A DNA stretch of 64,000 nt, from contig NZ_QWGA01000003.1 of assembly GCF_003576245.1 (NCBI RefSeq), positions 1,479,265 to 1,543,264 of the forward strand, given 5' to 3'. The notes below the pieces were generated by a model. It did not search any database, was not told the DNA's origin, and was given only the letters and a program-made list of their open reading frames with translations. Made by a program: the position numbers and the translations under genes. Origin of the DNA: Henriciella algicola (GTDB lineage Bacteria; Pseudomonadota; Alphaproteobacteria; Caulobacterales; Hyphomonadaceae). Below are positions 53,222-61,985 of the stretch, piece after piece (position 1 is the stretch's first letter; every line of letters begins with the position of its first letter).

Positions 53222-54064
53222 ATGCTGGACAAACTTTTCGGATTGTATGGACGCACCATCGTGGTGACGGGCGGCTATGGCCAGATCGGACGCGCCATGG
53301 CCAACGGCCTCGTCGGCTGCGGCGCGAATGTTGCCATCGTTGAGCCAAATGCCAGCGATGAGGCGACCGCCAAGGCGTTTCCGGATGCGCCGGATGATGT
53401 GATCAAGGCATTCTCTGCCGATGTGACGGACCGGGCTTCGCTCGAAGCAGCGCTCGAGGCGATCACCCAGCATTTCGGCACGCCGTCCGGCCTTGTGAAT
53501 AACGCTGCGCTGGACAGCCCCCCAAACTCGACGGCGGCAGAAAATGGCCCGTTCGAGGATTATCCGGCGGCGAGCTGGGAGCGCATCATGGACGTCAATG
53601 TGAAGGGCGTTTTCCAGTGCTGCCAGGTCTTCGGCAAGGCCATGGCCGATGCGGGCAAGGGCTCGATCGCCAATGTCGCCTCCATCTATGGCACGGTGTC
53701 GCCGGACCAGTCGCTGTACCAGTATCGGCGTGACCGGGGCGAGACCTTCTACAAGCCGGTTGCCTATAGCGCGTCGAAATCCGCGCTCTACAATCTGACG
53801 CGCTATCTGGCCGTCTATTGGGGGCCGAAGGGCGTGCGCACCAATACGCTGACCTTTGCCGGCGTCTTCAACAATCAGGACGGCGAGTTTCTCGACAATT
53901 ACGAGAAGAAGATTCCGCTGCGCCGGGGCGGCGATTATGACCGCCTGCGCGGCATGGCGCTCGCCGAAGACTATGTCGGGCCGACGACCTTCCTGATGTC
54001 GGACGCCTCATCCTATGCCAATGGCGCGGACTTCCGCATCGATGGCGGGTTCCTGGCGATGTAG
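53222..54064 (+). CDS. SDR-family oxidoreductase
   Basis: Classical short-chain dehydrogenase of 280 residues: VVTGGYGQIGRAMANGLVGCGA (cofactor loop), GLVNNAALDSPP, and the catalytic Tyr/Lys in AYSASKSALYNLTRYLAVYWG near residue 183. It ends with the substrate-binding region and the C-terminal DFRIDGGFLAM. It probably reduces or oxidises a sugar intermediate of the ulosonic-acid pathway. It lies 5 bp after the KdsC-like gene and closes the synthase operon; the next gene converges 23 bp downstream. Confidence 0.92.
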   Translation: MLDKLFGLYGRTIVVTGGYGQIGRAMANGLVGCGANVAIVEPNASDEATAKAFPDAPDDVIKAFSADVTDRASLEAALEAITQHFGTPSGLVNNAALDSPPNSTAAENGPFEDYPAASWERIMDVNVKGVFQCCQVFGKAMADAGKGSIANVASIYGTVSPDQSLYQYRRDRGETFYKPVAYSASKSALYNLTRYLAVYWGPKGVRTNTLTFAGVFNNQDGEFLDNYEKKIPLRRGGDYDRLRGMALAEDYVGPTTFLMSDASSYANGADFRIDGGFLAM

Positions 54065-54087
54065 GGAGTGGCGCTGAAGGCGACCGA

Positions 54088-56418
54088 TCAGCTTCGGTCG
54101 CGCCGGCGCAGATGCTTGCCGAGGCCGATTTCGTGCAAGGCCTCACGCTGCTGGATGACCCGGACAAGGGCGCGTTTCTCGTCGATCTCGGTCTGGAGCG
54201 CGCGTTTCTCTTCTGTGAGAGCGGCAACCTCGGCTTCAAGAGCTGCCTGTCTGGTCGCGGCTTCGTCCAGCTCGCGGCGCTGATCGGCGCGAAGTTCCCG
54301 GCTGACGTCGAGGTGCTGGCGGGTCTCGCTGTGGGCGGCGCGCTCCTGCGAGAGCAGCATCTTCAGGTCGCGATGGGTCTTTTCGTGCGCGGCCTTCTCA
54401 CGTTTGAGGGCATTGCGCTCTTCTGAAATGATGAATTTCAGATCGCGGTGCGTTTTCTCGTGCGCGGTTTTTTCCCTCGTGAGATCAGCCTTCGTCTGCT
54501 TGTGGGCGTTCCGCTCCTCGGACAGGATCTGCTTCAGATCCTGATGGGTTTTCTCATGCGCAGCCTTCTCTTTGGAAAGGTCAGCCTCCAAGCGCGTGCG
54601 CGTCTGTTCGTGGGCGGTCTTTTCTTTCGATAGCAGGAGATCGAAATCCCGGCGGGCCGTTTCCTGCGCGGCCTTCGCCGCTTCCAGTTTCTGCTGCAGA
54701 TCGCTCGAGAGATTGCGGAAGGCTTCCATACGCTCATTAAGCGAATCGCGGGCCGTAGCCGCCGTCTTCAGTTTGCCTTCAAGGTCCGTCACGCGTGCTT
54801 CGGCGTGGGTGAGCAGCCGTTTTGTCGAGCTGATTTCCTGCTTCGAGGCTTTCAGGAGTTCATTCGCTTCTGTGAGCTTGCCTTCAAGCTCCTTGCGGGT
54901 CGTCATCGACTCCACGAGCGTTTTCTTGAGCTCCTCGGCGCGCTCATATTGATGGTCGAGCGAGCTCTTGATGTCCGCGATCTTCTTGAGATGCTCTTCA
55001 TCCCGAGCATTCATCTTTTCGTGGAGCGCGTCGGTCGCTGTCTGGAAGGCTTCTAGCCGGGCCTTGTATTTCTCTACAGCCTCAGCGAGCTGATCTGATT
55101 TCTGGCGCAGCCGCTTCCTGTCCGCGTCGGCCTTGTCGTAGTGGCCCTGCAGGCCATTGCGATAGGCTTCAGCGCGCTCAAGCTCAGTCCGAAATTGTGT
55201 TTCGGCACGTTCGCTTTCGGTGCGAAGCCGGTTCACCTCGCGCAGAACGCGTTTGGAGATGGATGCATCCCCGTCGGTGGATGGAAAGGCTGATTGAAGA
55301 CGGTCAACGTCGGCGAGCTGATTACGCAGCTTTGTAAACTCATGCAGAATGACGACCGTCGACCCATCAGAAGCTGCGTGTTTCGTAGCATCGACTTCGT
55401 TTGCGAGGGCCGAAAAGAAATCAGCTGCCCAGGCGCAGTCTTTGCCTGCGAGGAACACCGTGCCGGAAGTTTCTGCGGGGATGTCGCCGGCTTTTTTCAA
55501 CTTCACCAGCTTCTGGTTTCCATCGAAAAGCTGCGCCTCAAATCCCGCTTCCATGAGGGGTTGAAGCTCTCCCAGGAAGCTCTCACGGGTGTCCGCGGTC
55601 AGATTCTTGTGGCTGTATTCGAGCATGACGAGCGCTTCAGTCGCGCGCGCCAGCGTTTTGTGCGCGCCGGCGAGAACCTGATTCTCGTGGCCTTCTGTGT
55701 CGATCTTGAGGAAATCGATGCGGTCGAGCGCGTTCACTGGCTCACATTTGTCGAGCGCAACCTTTGAGACGTTCACGGTATCCAGAACCGGCGAACGCCC
55801 CGTGTCACGCAGGCCGCTGAAGGCGCCGTCGGTGGCGACAAAGAATTTCGCCTTGCCGCCGCGTTGCGAGACGGCGGCGTTGATGACCTCTACACGGTCC
55901 GACAGTCCGTTCTGCTGAACGTTTGTCTCCAGAAGCTTGCAGGCAGATGGAAGCGGTTCGAGCGCAATGACTTTGCCGGTTTCGGCAACGTGGCCAGCAT
56001 GAACGCCGAAGAGACCGAAATTTGCACCGACATCAACTGTGTTGGCGTCTGCAGGCAGGGTGGCGGTCAACGCGTTCAGGACATCGGTCTCGTTCATGTT
56101 GCCGACGAAGAATTCAGCGCCGAACAGGTCGCCGAGATCGACGTCAAAGCGCAGGCCATTCTTCAGGTTGGCCGTGCCGATCTTTCCTGACCCCGCAGGA
56201 TAGAGAGACCGCAGTCTGGCGCGGACAAGGCCGCTGAGTTCAATTCGCGCCTCGGTGTCCTGAATGGTTCCGAGCAGATGAAAGAGCGAGAGCAGTTCTG
56301 GCTCTGGAGACTCACCCTCCAGAAGGTACGGCGCCCGGCGGTCAGCGCTTTTCGGCTTTGCCGCTGCTTTCGCGGGTGCGGTCTTGGTCTGCTTCTTTGG
56401 CTGCGCCATGTTTGTCAT
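54088..56418 (-). CDS. FkbM-type methyltransferase with very long C-terminal coiled coil
   Basis: The 776-residue protein has an FkbM methyltransferase domain at residues about 90-320 (TVDVGANFGLFGVHAG SAM loop near 128-142; DFLKIDTEGHENQVLAGA with the Asp/Glu pair). The first 50 residues are basic. From about residue 358 to 760 it is a long coiled coil rich in Glu, Arg, Lys, Ala; residues 598-706 are built of repeats of 18 residues (type: xEKxAHEKTHRDLKxxLS) in seven partly degenerate copies. The tail GLGKHLRRRDRS is very basic. Methylating a sugar while the coil sets a distance would be the WbdD type of chain-length control; this is inference. Start ATG 56418; 56409 also possible. Confidence 0.85.
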   Translation of the reverse strand: MTNMAQPKKQTKTAPAKAAAKPKSADRRAPYLLEGESPEPELLSLFHLLGTIQDTEARIELSGLVRARLRSLYPAGSGKIGTANLKNGLRFDVDLGDLFGAEFFVGNMNETDVLNALTATLPADANTVDVGANFGLFGVHAGHVAETGKVIALEPLPSACKLLETNVQQNGLSDRVEVINAAVSQRGGKAKFFVATDGAFSGLRDTGRSPVLDTVNVSKVALDKCEPVNALDRIDFLKIDTEGHENQVLAGAHKTLARATEALVMLEYSHKNLTADTRESFLGELQPLMEAGFEAQLFDGNQKLVKLKKAGDIPAETSGTVFLAGKDCAWAADFFSALANEVDATKHAASDGSTVVILHEFTKLRNQLADVDRLQSAFPSTDGDASISKRVLREVNRLRTESERAETQFRTELERAEAYRNGLQGHYDKADADRKRLRQKSDQLAEAVEKYKARLEAFQTATDALHEKMNARDEEHLKKIADIKSSLDHQYERAEELKKTLVESMTTRKELEGKLTEANELLKASKQEISSTKRLLTHAEARVTDLEGKLKTAATARDSLNERMEAFRNLSSDLQQKLEAAKAAQETARRDFDLLLSKEKTAHEQTRTRLEADLSKEKAAHEKTHQDLKQILSEERNAHKQTKADLTREKTAHEKTHRDLKFIISEERNALKREKAAHEKTHRDLKMLLSQERAAHSETRQHLDVSRELRADQRRELDEAATRQAALEAEVAALTEEKRALQTEIDEKRALVRVIQQREALHEIGLGKHLRRRDRS
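54301..54627 (-). repeat. In-frame tandem repeat of an 18-residue coiled-coil unit
   Basis: In the FkbM/coiled-coil gene this stretch encodes units such as KEKAAHEKTHQDLKQILS, REKTAHEKTHRDLKFIIS and REKAAHEKTHRDLKMLLS, alternating with shorter EERNAHKQTKADLT-type units. Units of this kind expand and contract easily and would change the coil length. Confidence 0.75.
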
Positions 56419-56465
56419 CCGTCTACGGAAATTCGAACATCGGATCCGATCGCCCGATCCGATAT

Positions 56466-57530
56466 CTATTTCAAGTTGGGATTGCGTTTTTTGGCGGCAC
56501 GTTCTTCGGCGCGGTAGAGCCTGGTCCATTCCTTATCGGCTTCATCGCCCGGTGCCTCGTCCAGATAGATCTTGCCCATCTTCCTTACGCCTTCGTCGGT
56601 CACGAGATCGGGCCAGTACTGCTTCATCTGGGACCGGTCATAGGACATGAGCGCGGTATTACCCGCTCTGAGTTCTTCCTCTATGCCGACATAGTGTTCA
56701 CAAATTGACTGCGGCGCGTCGATAATGGCGTAGCCGCTGTCCCAGATCTTCAGCGAGAGATCGGTGTCTGACTTGTAGAAGACATAGTCGTCTTCATTTG
56801 CATATTGGGCGGCTTCGAGCGCTTCTCGGGTATAGATGCCGTGATTGAGCATCAGATTGCCGCCAATCGTGCGCTGGACATAATAGCGCTTCTGCTTGGG
56901 CCAGTCGCGGAAGTAGAAGGCGCACGCCCCGACAGGAATGCCAGCCTCTTTGGCGGCTTCAATACGGGCAATGCCATTGCGGATCGCGCCGGGCATGAGG
57001 AGGCAGTCGTCCGAAATCATGAGGATGTAGTCGGCCGAAGCGGCGCGGAAGCCCATATTCATGAAGCCGCCCCAGCTGCGCCGACGCATGGAGGTCTCAC
57101 CATCCTTGTAGCGATTGTACTGGAGGATGGTGATCACATCCTCCTGCTTGGTGAGCCACGGGATGGTGCGGTCGTCGGAGCCGCCATCGATGACGATGAT
57201 TTCGCCGTCCATGCCCTCAAGCTCACGCCGCACGGACGTGATGCATTTTTCCAGAAGTTTTCTGCGGTTGAGTGTTCCCAGAACGACGGTCACGCGGGGG
57301 CGTTGGTCCAGGCAGGCATGACGCGGGCGGGGCTTGCCTGCCTGGTCGATATCCGGCCGGATGGGGTCGACGGTGTGATCGACCACAAAGCGGCGCTGAT
57401 CCTCGGTCAGCTCGTCATACCAGATGCCGGTTTGCGCAGTCGGAGTCGCTAGCTGAGGTGCTGGCACGCTCTTGCGGCGTTTACGGATTATTGAACTGGC
57501 AGCACGGCGTGCGCGTCTGGCCCACTCCAT
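56466..57530 (-). CDS. Family 2 glycosyltransferase
   Basis: GT-A enzyme of 354 residues: VTVVLGTLNRRKLLEKCI, GEIIVIDGGSDDRTIPWL, and YILMISDDCLLMPGAI with the DD metal site, then NEDDYVFYKSDTDLSLKIW. The last 60 residues are charged. The first 30 residues are basic. It is 47 bp upstream of the FkbM/coiled-coil gene on the same strand and probably co-transcribed. It may add the residue that the FkbM enzyme then methylates. The start at 57530 has GGAG in good position. Confidence 0.88.
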   Translation of the reverse strand: MEWARRARRAASSIIRKRRKSVPAPQLATPTAQTGIWYDELTEDQRRFVVDHTVDPIRPDIDQAGKPRPRHACLDQRPRVTVVLGTLNRRKLLEKCITSVRRELEGMDGEIIVIDGGSDDRTIPWLTKQEDVITILQYNRYKDGETSMRRRSWGGFMNMGFRAASADYILMISDDCLLMPGAIRNGIARIEAAKEAGIPVGACAFYFRDWPKQKRYYVQRTIGGNLMLNHGIYTREALEAAQYANEDDYVFYKSDTDLSLKIWDSGYAIIDAPQSICEHYVGIEEELRAGNTALMSYDRSQMKQYWPDLVTDEGVRKMGKIYLDEAPGDEADKEWTRLYRAEERAAKKRNPNLK

Positions 57531-57722
57531 TTCCTGCTCCTGCTAATTTACTGCGGGTCGATTAGTCGATCTCAGCACAAGGTCACACTTGCAAGGCTTA
57601 TATCCAGCGTCCCCGGCAATGGTGCCGCCGATGGAGGTGGGCGGCAAACTGACTGCCAGCCTCATTCATTGCGGCAGAGAGAGGCGACCGACAAGGTTGA
57701 GCGCCCCTCTCTTTTCGGGAGA

Positions 57723-58418
57723 TCAGGTGGCTGCTGGCGCACCGACGCCGTACGAGCTGCGCTGCCAGATCGGATGGTCGTCGCGAATGAAGATGAGGTG
57801 CATCTGCCAGAGCGCATGGTCGCCAGGGCGGAAAAGCGGGTCGCACATGTCCACGCAGCGGAAGCCAAGTGATTTCATATGGAGTGACATCTCATCGAAG
57901 GTGAGGTTCTTGCGATCCACGAAGTTCAGCTTGAAGTTGTAAACCTCCATCATGATGAGGCTCGTATTCTTCAGCGTCTCCTCGCACCCGGCGAGGATGT
58001 CGAGCTCAACGCCGTGCGTATCGAACTTCATGAAGTAAGGCCCCGGCATGTCGAACTCTTTGACGAGCGTGTCGATCTTGCGGAGCGGGGTGGTGTGAAC
58101 GTTTTCGCCGCTCGCCACTTTGGAAAGTGCGCCGCCGACATCGTTGGATTTGAGGAACTGGCCTTCGCCATCTTCCGATGAGGCACCGCAAACCACGTAT
58201 TTCGTGCCTTCATGCGTGGCAGCCAGCTTCTCCCAGATTTCGAGGAAGCGTGGGTCCATATCAATGAGAAGTGCCTGCATGTCGGGCCAATGGGACTTGT
58301 AGAAACCCAGATCATCGCCGCGGCCAGACCCGATATTAATCAAGCTGCCAACTTCAATCTTCTTTTCTGCAATCCTGGCAAAAGCGTCTGCGATATGGGC
58401 GGAATTCTCAATTGGCAT
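57723..58418 (-). CDS. FkbM-family methyltransferase
   Basis: The 231-residue protein has LINIGSGRGDDLGFYKSHWPDMQALLIDMDPRFLEIWEKL (in parts), the SAM site with a GxGxG-like GSGRG, FMKFDTHGVELDILAG, the characteristic FkbM Asp-containing strand, and a final DHPIWQRSSYG. I chose ATG 58418 (GAGG 8 bases upstream); the frame also opens at a TTG 120 bp upstream. It is divergent from the two dioxygenase-like genes. It probably O-methylates a sugar hydroxyl; nothing in the sequence identifies which. Confidence 0.88.
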   Translation of the reverse strand: MPIENSAHIADAFARIAEKKIEVGSLINIGSGRGDDLGFYKSHWPDMQALLIDMDPRFLEIWEKLAATHEGTKYVVCGASSEDGEGQFLKSNDVGGALSKVASGENVHTTPLRKIDTLVKEFDMPGPYFMKFDTHGVELDILAGCEETLKNTSLIMMEVYNFKLNFVDRKNLTFDEMSLHMKSLGFRCVDMCDPLFRPGDHALWQMHLIFIRDDHPIWQRSSYGVGAPAAT

Positions 58419-58502
58419 GCGGCAATCCTCAAGCGTCGAACCTTGGCCCTCGTGTAGCCGCAATTGCGCCGCCAGAGCAAGCGGTGTGCGGATGTTACGT
58501 AG

Positions 58503-58531
58503 TTGACATTTTAACGCTGTGAGAGATTCTT
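58503..58531 (+). promoter_or_regulatory. Possible promoter for the dioxygenase operon
   Basis: A perfect TTGACA is followed 17 bases later by ATTCTT, a poor -10. It lies in the divergent region 58419-58559. Confidence 0.3.
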
Positions 58532-58559
58532 CTGCCAAGTGGGTTGGAGTTCATTAACG

Positions 58560-59621
58560 ATGTCAGTTGTCAATCAAGACATTCGCGGTGCAGATCAGGC
58601 GCAAGCGGCGACGGCGCCGGGGCGCGATTTCGAGGCCGAGATTGCCGCGCTGAGAGGCGACCGCAACCGGTGGAAGGCCGAAGCCGAGAAACTGGCTGAG
58701 CAGTTCCAGAATACACCCACGATTGATCGCTCTTACCTTCTGGCCAAGGGGACGATGCGCCAGCGTCAGACGTATCACGCGCTGGCCAAGGAAGTTAAGG
58801 CGGATGAAATCCAGCGGCGCCGTGAACTCGGCCAGAAGTATCTGGCAGAGCAGAAGCTAGATCCCGAGACAGCGAAACTGGTCGTCCTGCAGAAGGACGG
58901 GTTTGCATCCGTCGATCTGAGCCAGCATCAGCTCGCCCAGGGGGCTGTGCAGGAATGCCTGGATATTTATCAGCAGGCCATCGATTCCGGAAAAGAGCTG
59001 CTCTCGAAAGATAGCTTGGAATTTGTCGGCGACGCGGGTTGGCCATTTATCGCAAGTGGCGGCGTTTATAAGCTGGCGACGAGCCCTCTCCTGCTGGCGC
59101 CAGTCATCCGCTATTTCGGGATGTTCCCGATCATGACCGGTTTCGGTCTGCTGTCAGCACGCAATGAAGAGTTCTATCCGCATTCTTCTCAGCGCCTGCA
59201 CTTCGACCCGGAAGACCGCACGCAGCTGAAAGTGTTCGTCTACATCACGGATGTCGATGAAACGTCGGGCCCGTTCATGGCTGTTCCTGCAGAGGATAGC
59301 GCCGTTCTGTACAATAATCCGGATTTCAGACTGGCCCGTCAGGATGACAATGCGGTTCGCGAAGGCTCAATCCGCACATTCACCGGCAAGGCCGGCACGG
59401 CGATCTTCTGTGACACCTGCCGCTGCCTTCACGCGGGTGCCCGGCCCGGCGACAAGAAACGCCTCATGCTGAGCATTGAGTATAATATACCGACGCATCT
59501 GCATTCGAAGCTCTGGGAGGGCGATCCGGTGCCAGAGCGGCGCAGCCGGACCCTGAAGGTCAGAGACTATAACCTGAATGAGTACACCGAAGCCTTGCTG
59601 GCGCACCCCAAGCCTGCGTAA
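58560..59621 (+). CDS. Phytanoyl-CoA-dioxygenase-like protein 1
   Basis: A Fe(II)/2-oxoglutarate-type oxygenase of 353 residues. The metal triad fits QRLHFDPEDR (His214, Asp216) and CRCLHAGARPG (His291), with Arg301 in KKRLML likely binding 2-oxoglutarate. Residues 25-50 (EAEIAALRGDRNRWKAEAEK) are a short coiled coil that the paralogue lacks in this form. ATSPLLLAPVIRYFGMFPIMTGFG is shared with it. The target is not known; hydroxylation of a sugar, an acyl group or a peptide is possible. The start is ATG 58560. Confidence 0.8.
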   Translation: MSVVNQDIRGADQAQAATAPGRDFEAEIAALRGDRNRWKAEAEKLAEQFQNTPTIDRSYLLAKGTMRQRQTYHALAKEVKADEIQRRRELGQKYLAEQKLDPETAKLVVLQKDGFASVDLSQHQLAQGAVQECLDIYQQAIDSGKELLSKDSLEFVGDAGWPFIASGGVYKLATSPLLLAPVIRYFGMFPIMTGFGLLSARNEEFYPHSSQRLHFDPEDRTQLKVFVYITDVDETSGPFMAVPAEDSAVLYNNPDFRLARQDDNAVREGSIRTFTGKAGTAIFCDTCRCLHAGARPGDKKRLMLSIEYNIPTHLHSKLWEGDPVPERRSRTLKVRDYNLNEYTEALLAHPKPA

Positions 59622-59675
59622 ATGCTCACAGGGACCATCGGGTCGAACACACCGGCAAGTTACGGAAGTCTGCTC

Positions 59676-60680
59676 ATGCCTGATACAGTGCAGGAAGTGA
59701 ACGTCGACAAGCTCATCGGCGAGCGCGATTTCTGGCGAAACAAGGCTGAGCAGTTCATGGCTGTGTCGCGCTCTGCGGCGGTGTTCGAACGCTCCTTCGT
59801 TATCCGCCAGGGCAGTATGCAACAGCGCAAGCAGTATCATGAGCTTGCGCGGTTCATGAAGCGCGACGAGATCGCGCGCCGCGAAGAACTGGGGCGGCGT
59901 TACCTTGCCGAGAAGACGCTTGCCGAGGAAACGGCAGAATTCGAGATTCCCCGAGAGATTGCCCACGCGTCGATCAATCTCAGTCATGATTCCCTGATCA
60001 AGGCGGCTGTCGCCGAGGGCAGGCAGGCCTATCAGGACGCGATCGCGTCAGGTCAGGAGTTCCTGTCGAAGGATAGCCTTCAGTTTCTTGGTTCTGCCGG
60101 CAAGCCGTTCGGCGCCGATAGCGCAATCTTCAAGCTGGCGACGAGCCCGCTGCTGCTGGCGCCAGTGATCCGCTATTTCGGCATGTTCCCGATCATGACG
60201 GGCTTTGGCGTGACGCTGGCGAAGAATTCCGAGTTTCACCGCAAATCATCGCAGCGCCTGCATTTTGACCCTGAGGACAGGGCGCAGCTGAAAGTGTTCC
60301 TCTACATCACAGATGTGGACGCAAATAGCGGTCCGTTCATGGCTGCGGCCGCGAAGGATTGCGAATTTCTGTTCGAGCAGCCCGACTTCGTTCTCGACCG
60401 TCAGGAGGACACCGTTCTGGCTGATGGCGCCCTGCATGAATATCACGGTCCAGCGGGCACGATTATCTTTACCGATACCTGCCGGTGCCTGCATGGGGGC
60501 GGGCGCCCGGGGGAGCGCGAACGCCTGATGTTGAGCATGGAATACAACATGCCGACCTATCTGGGCGCGAAGCTCTGGGAGGGTGACCCGGAGCCAGAGC
60601 GCTGCCGGACCGAGAACATCCGGGTCGACAATCGCGATGAATTCATGAATGCGTTGCTCGCGCACCCTGTAGCTGGCTAG
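59676..60680 (+). CDS. Phytanoyl-CoA-dioxygenase-like protein 2 (tandem paralogue)
   Basis: Paralogue of the preceding gene, 334 residues, same 2-oxoglutarate/iron site: QRLHFDPEDRAQLKVFLYITDVD gives His and Asp, and CRCLHGGGRPGERERLML gives the second His and the 2-oxoglutarate Arg. The N-terminal part (VDKLIGERDFWRNKAEQF) is also helical. Both copies keep all metal ligands, so both may be active. The best start is 59676 (CGGAAG upstream); an ATG directly after the previous stop (59622) would add 18 residues. The tandem duplication suggests two related targets. Confidence 0.8.
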   Translation: MPDTVQEVNVDKLIGERDFWRNKAEQFMAVSRSAAVFERSFVIRQGSMQQRKQYHELARFMKRDEIARREELGRRYLAEKTLAEETAEFEIPREIAHASINLSHDSLIKAAVAEGRQAYQDAIASGQEFLSKDSLQFLGSAGKPFGADSAIFKLATSPLLLAPVIRYFGMFPIMTGFGVTLAKNSEFHRKSSQRLHFDPEDRAQLKVFLYITDVDANSGPFMAAAAKDCEFLFEQPDFVLDRQEDTVLADGALHEYHGPAGTIIFTDTCRCLHGGGRPGERERLMLSMEYNMPTYLGAKLWEGDPEPERCRTENIRVDNRDEFMNALLAHPVAG

Positions 60681-60763
60681 TCCGGATTACTCTCTATAAG
60701 GTTTTGCGCTGATGGGCGGTGCCGACGCGCTCTTTGTTTCTGGTGTCCTGAGATAGGGTTTTC

Positions 60764-61843
60764 ATGCTCGTACACTTCCACATTCCGAAGACCGCAGGAA
60801 CAAGCACGAAGCGTGTCATCGAGAGCTGGTATCAGCTTCACCGGGTGGAGCAGGGGCGGCGCATCAACCATCTTCGCGGCGGCGTGGATGATGAGATCTG
60901 CGTGACCAGTCACTTTGCTTCGGCAATCTTCGGGGAAGAGGGGTCGCTGACAGACTCATTGCCCGAGCTTGTCGGAGACCCGGCGTACAAGGTCTTCACG
61001 CTGTTGCGCGATCCGCTCGATCACCTTGTGTCGTCCTATTATCACCACCGCACGAAGAGCGATAAGCAATTGCCGCAGGACATCGTGTCCTTTGCGGAGT
61101 TTCCGAACCGTTTCATCTACCGCAACTCCATGTGTGCGAGCAGCGCTGAAGACCGGTCGAACATCCTGAAATCTTTCTACTTCATCGGCGATACGTCGGA
61201 CATTGACGGGTCCATGAAATATCTGGCCGAGCTGCTTGGCAAGCGCCCGATCGATGTGCCCAAGGAGAATGTCGGAGATCGCGACGAGCTGATCCTGCAA
61301 CTTACCTCCAGAGAGCGCTCACGCATTGAGCGGGCGCTGGCGCCTGAATATGAGCTGTTCGAGACGGTCCGTGACATGATCAGGGAGCGCAGCTTCACTG
61401 GCAGCGCAGACGCAAGGGCAGACCAGTTTGAATTCACGCGGGATAAGGAGCGACAGATCCTGGCGCCGCAGCTGCCAAGCGCGGAGGAGGGCGAAGAGGA
61501 AAGCCTCCAGACGAGCATTCGCGAGCGCGAAGCCGCCTTTAACGAGATCATCTCATCCAAATCTGCGCGGATTGAAGAGCTTGAGACTCGCGAAGCCTAT
61601 CTTGTGGGCCAGTTGAAGCGAGAGCGCGATCAGAAGAATGCAGCGCTCCTCGAGGCGAAGGCGTTCAGCCACCTGCTGACGGTGGAGCGCAAGCAGAGAT
61701 CTGCTGAAAGGCGTATGTTCGGCCGGGTCTTCTCGACGAAGGACGTGCAGAAATGGCGTCTGATACGGCTGAGGAACAAGGTCGCCCGTGTCACGGCGCC
61801 GGTACGCCACGCCGCGAGGCGGGTGGTCAGGATTTTCCGCTGA
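60764..61843 (+). CDS. PAPS-dependent sulfotransferase with coiled-coil tail
   Basis: The 5'-phosphosulfate-binding loop is FHIPKTAGTST (residues 5-15) and the 3'-phosphate-binding segment is FTLLRDPLDHLVSSYYHH (78-95), both typical of the sulfotransferase family 2. The product is 359 residues. After residue 230 it has a long helical stretch rich in Glu, Arg and Lys with heptad-like spacing and a basic end (RHAARRVVRIFR). It probably transfers sulfate from PAPS to a sugar of the surface glycan. PAPS comes from CysD/CysNC at 28729-31535, and PAP would be removed by CysQ at 25225. Confidence 0.88.
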   Translation: MLVHFHIPKTAGTSTKRVIESWYQLHRVEQGRRINHLRGGVDDEICVTSHFASAIFGEEGSLTDSLPELVGDPAYKVFTLLRDPLDHLVSSYYHHRTKSDKQLPQDIVSFAEFPNRFIYRNSMCASSAEDRSNILKSFYFIGDTSDIDGSMKYLAELLGKRPIDVPKENVGDRDELILQLTSRERSRIERALAPEYELFETVRDMIRERSFTGSADARADQFEFTRDKERQILAPQLPSAEEGEEESLQTSIREREAAFNEIISSKSARIEELETREAYLVGQLKRERDQKNAALLEAKAFSHLLTVERKQRSAERRMFGRVFSTKDVQKWRLIRLRNKVARVTAPVRHAARRVVRIFR

Positions 61844-61985
61844 CGGGGAGGCGACGCCTTCTGGAAATTCAAAACGGCTCACACCGTTAGAACGGTCAGT
61901 TCATTGTCGGTTGAATTGAGCTTCGGAGGTTGAGGGACGTTGGATAACGCCCCTCATCCAAAGTCTAACTGGACTGCACCTTCAG

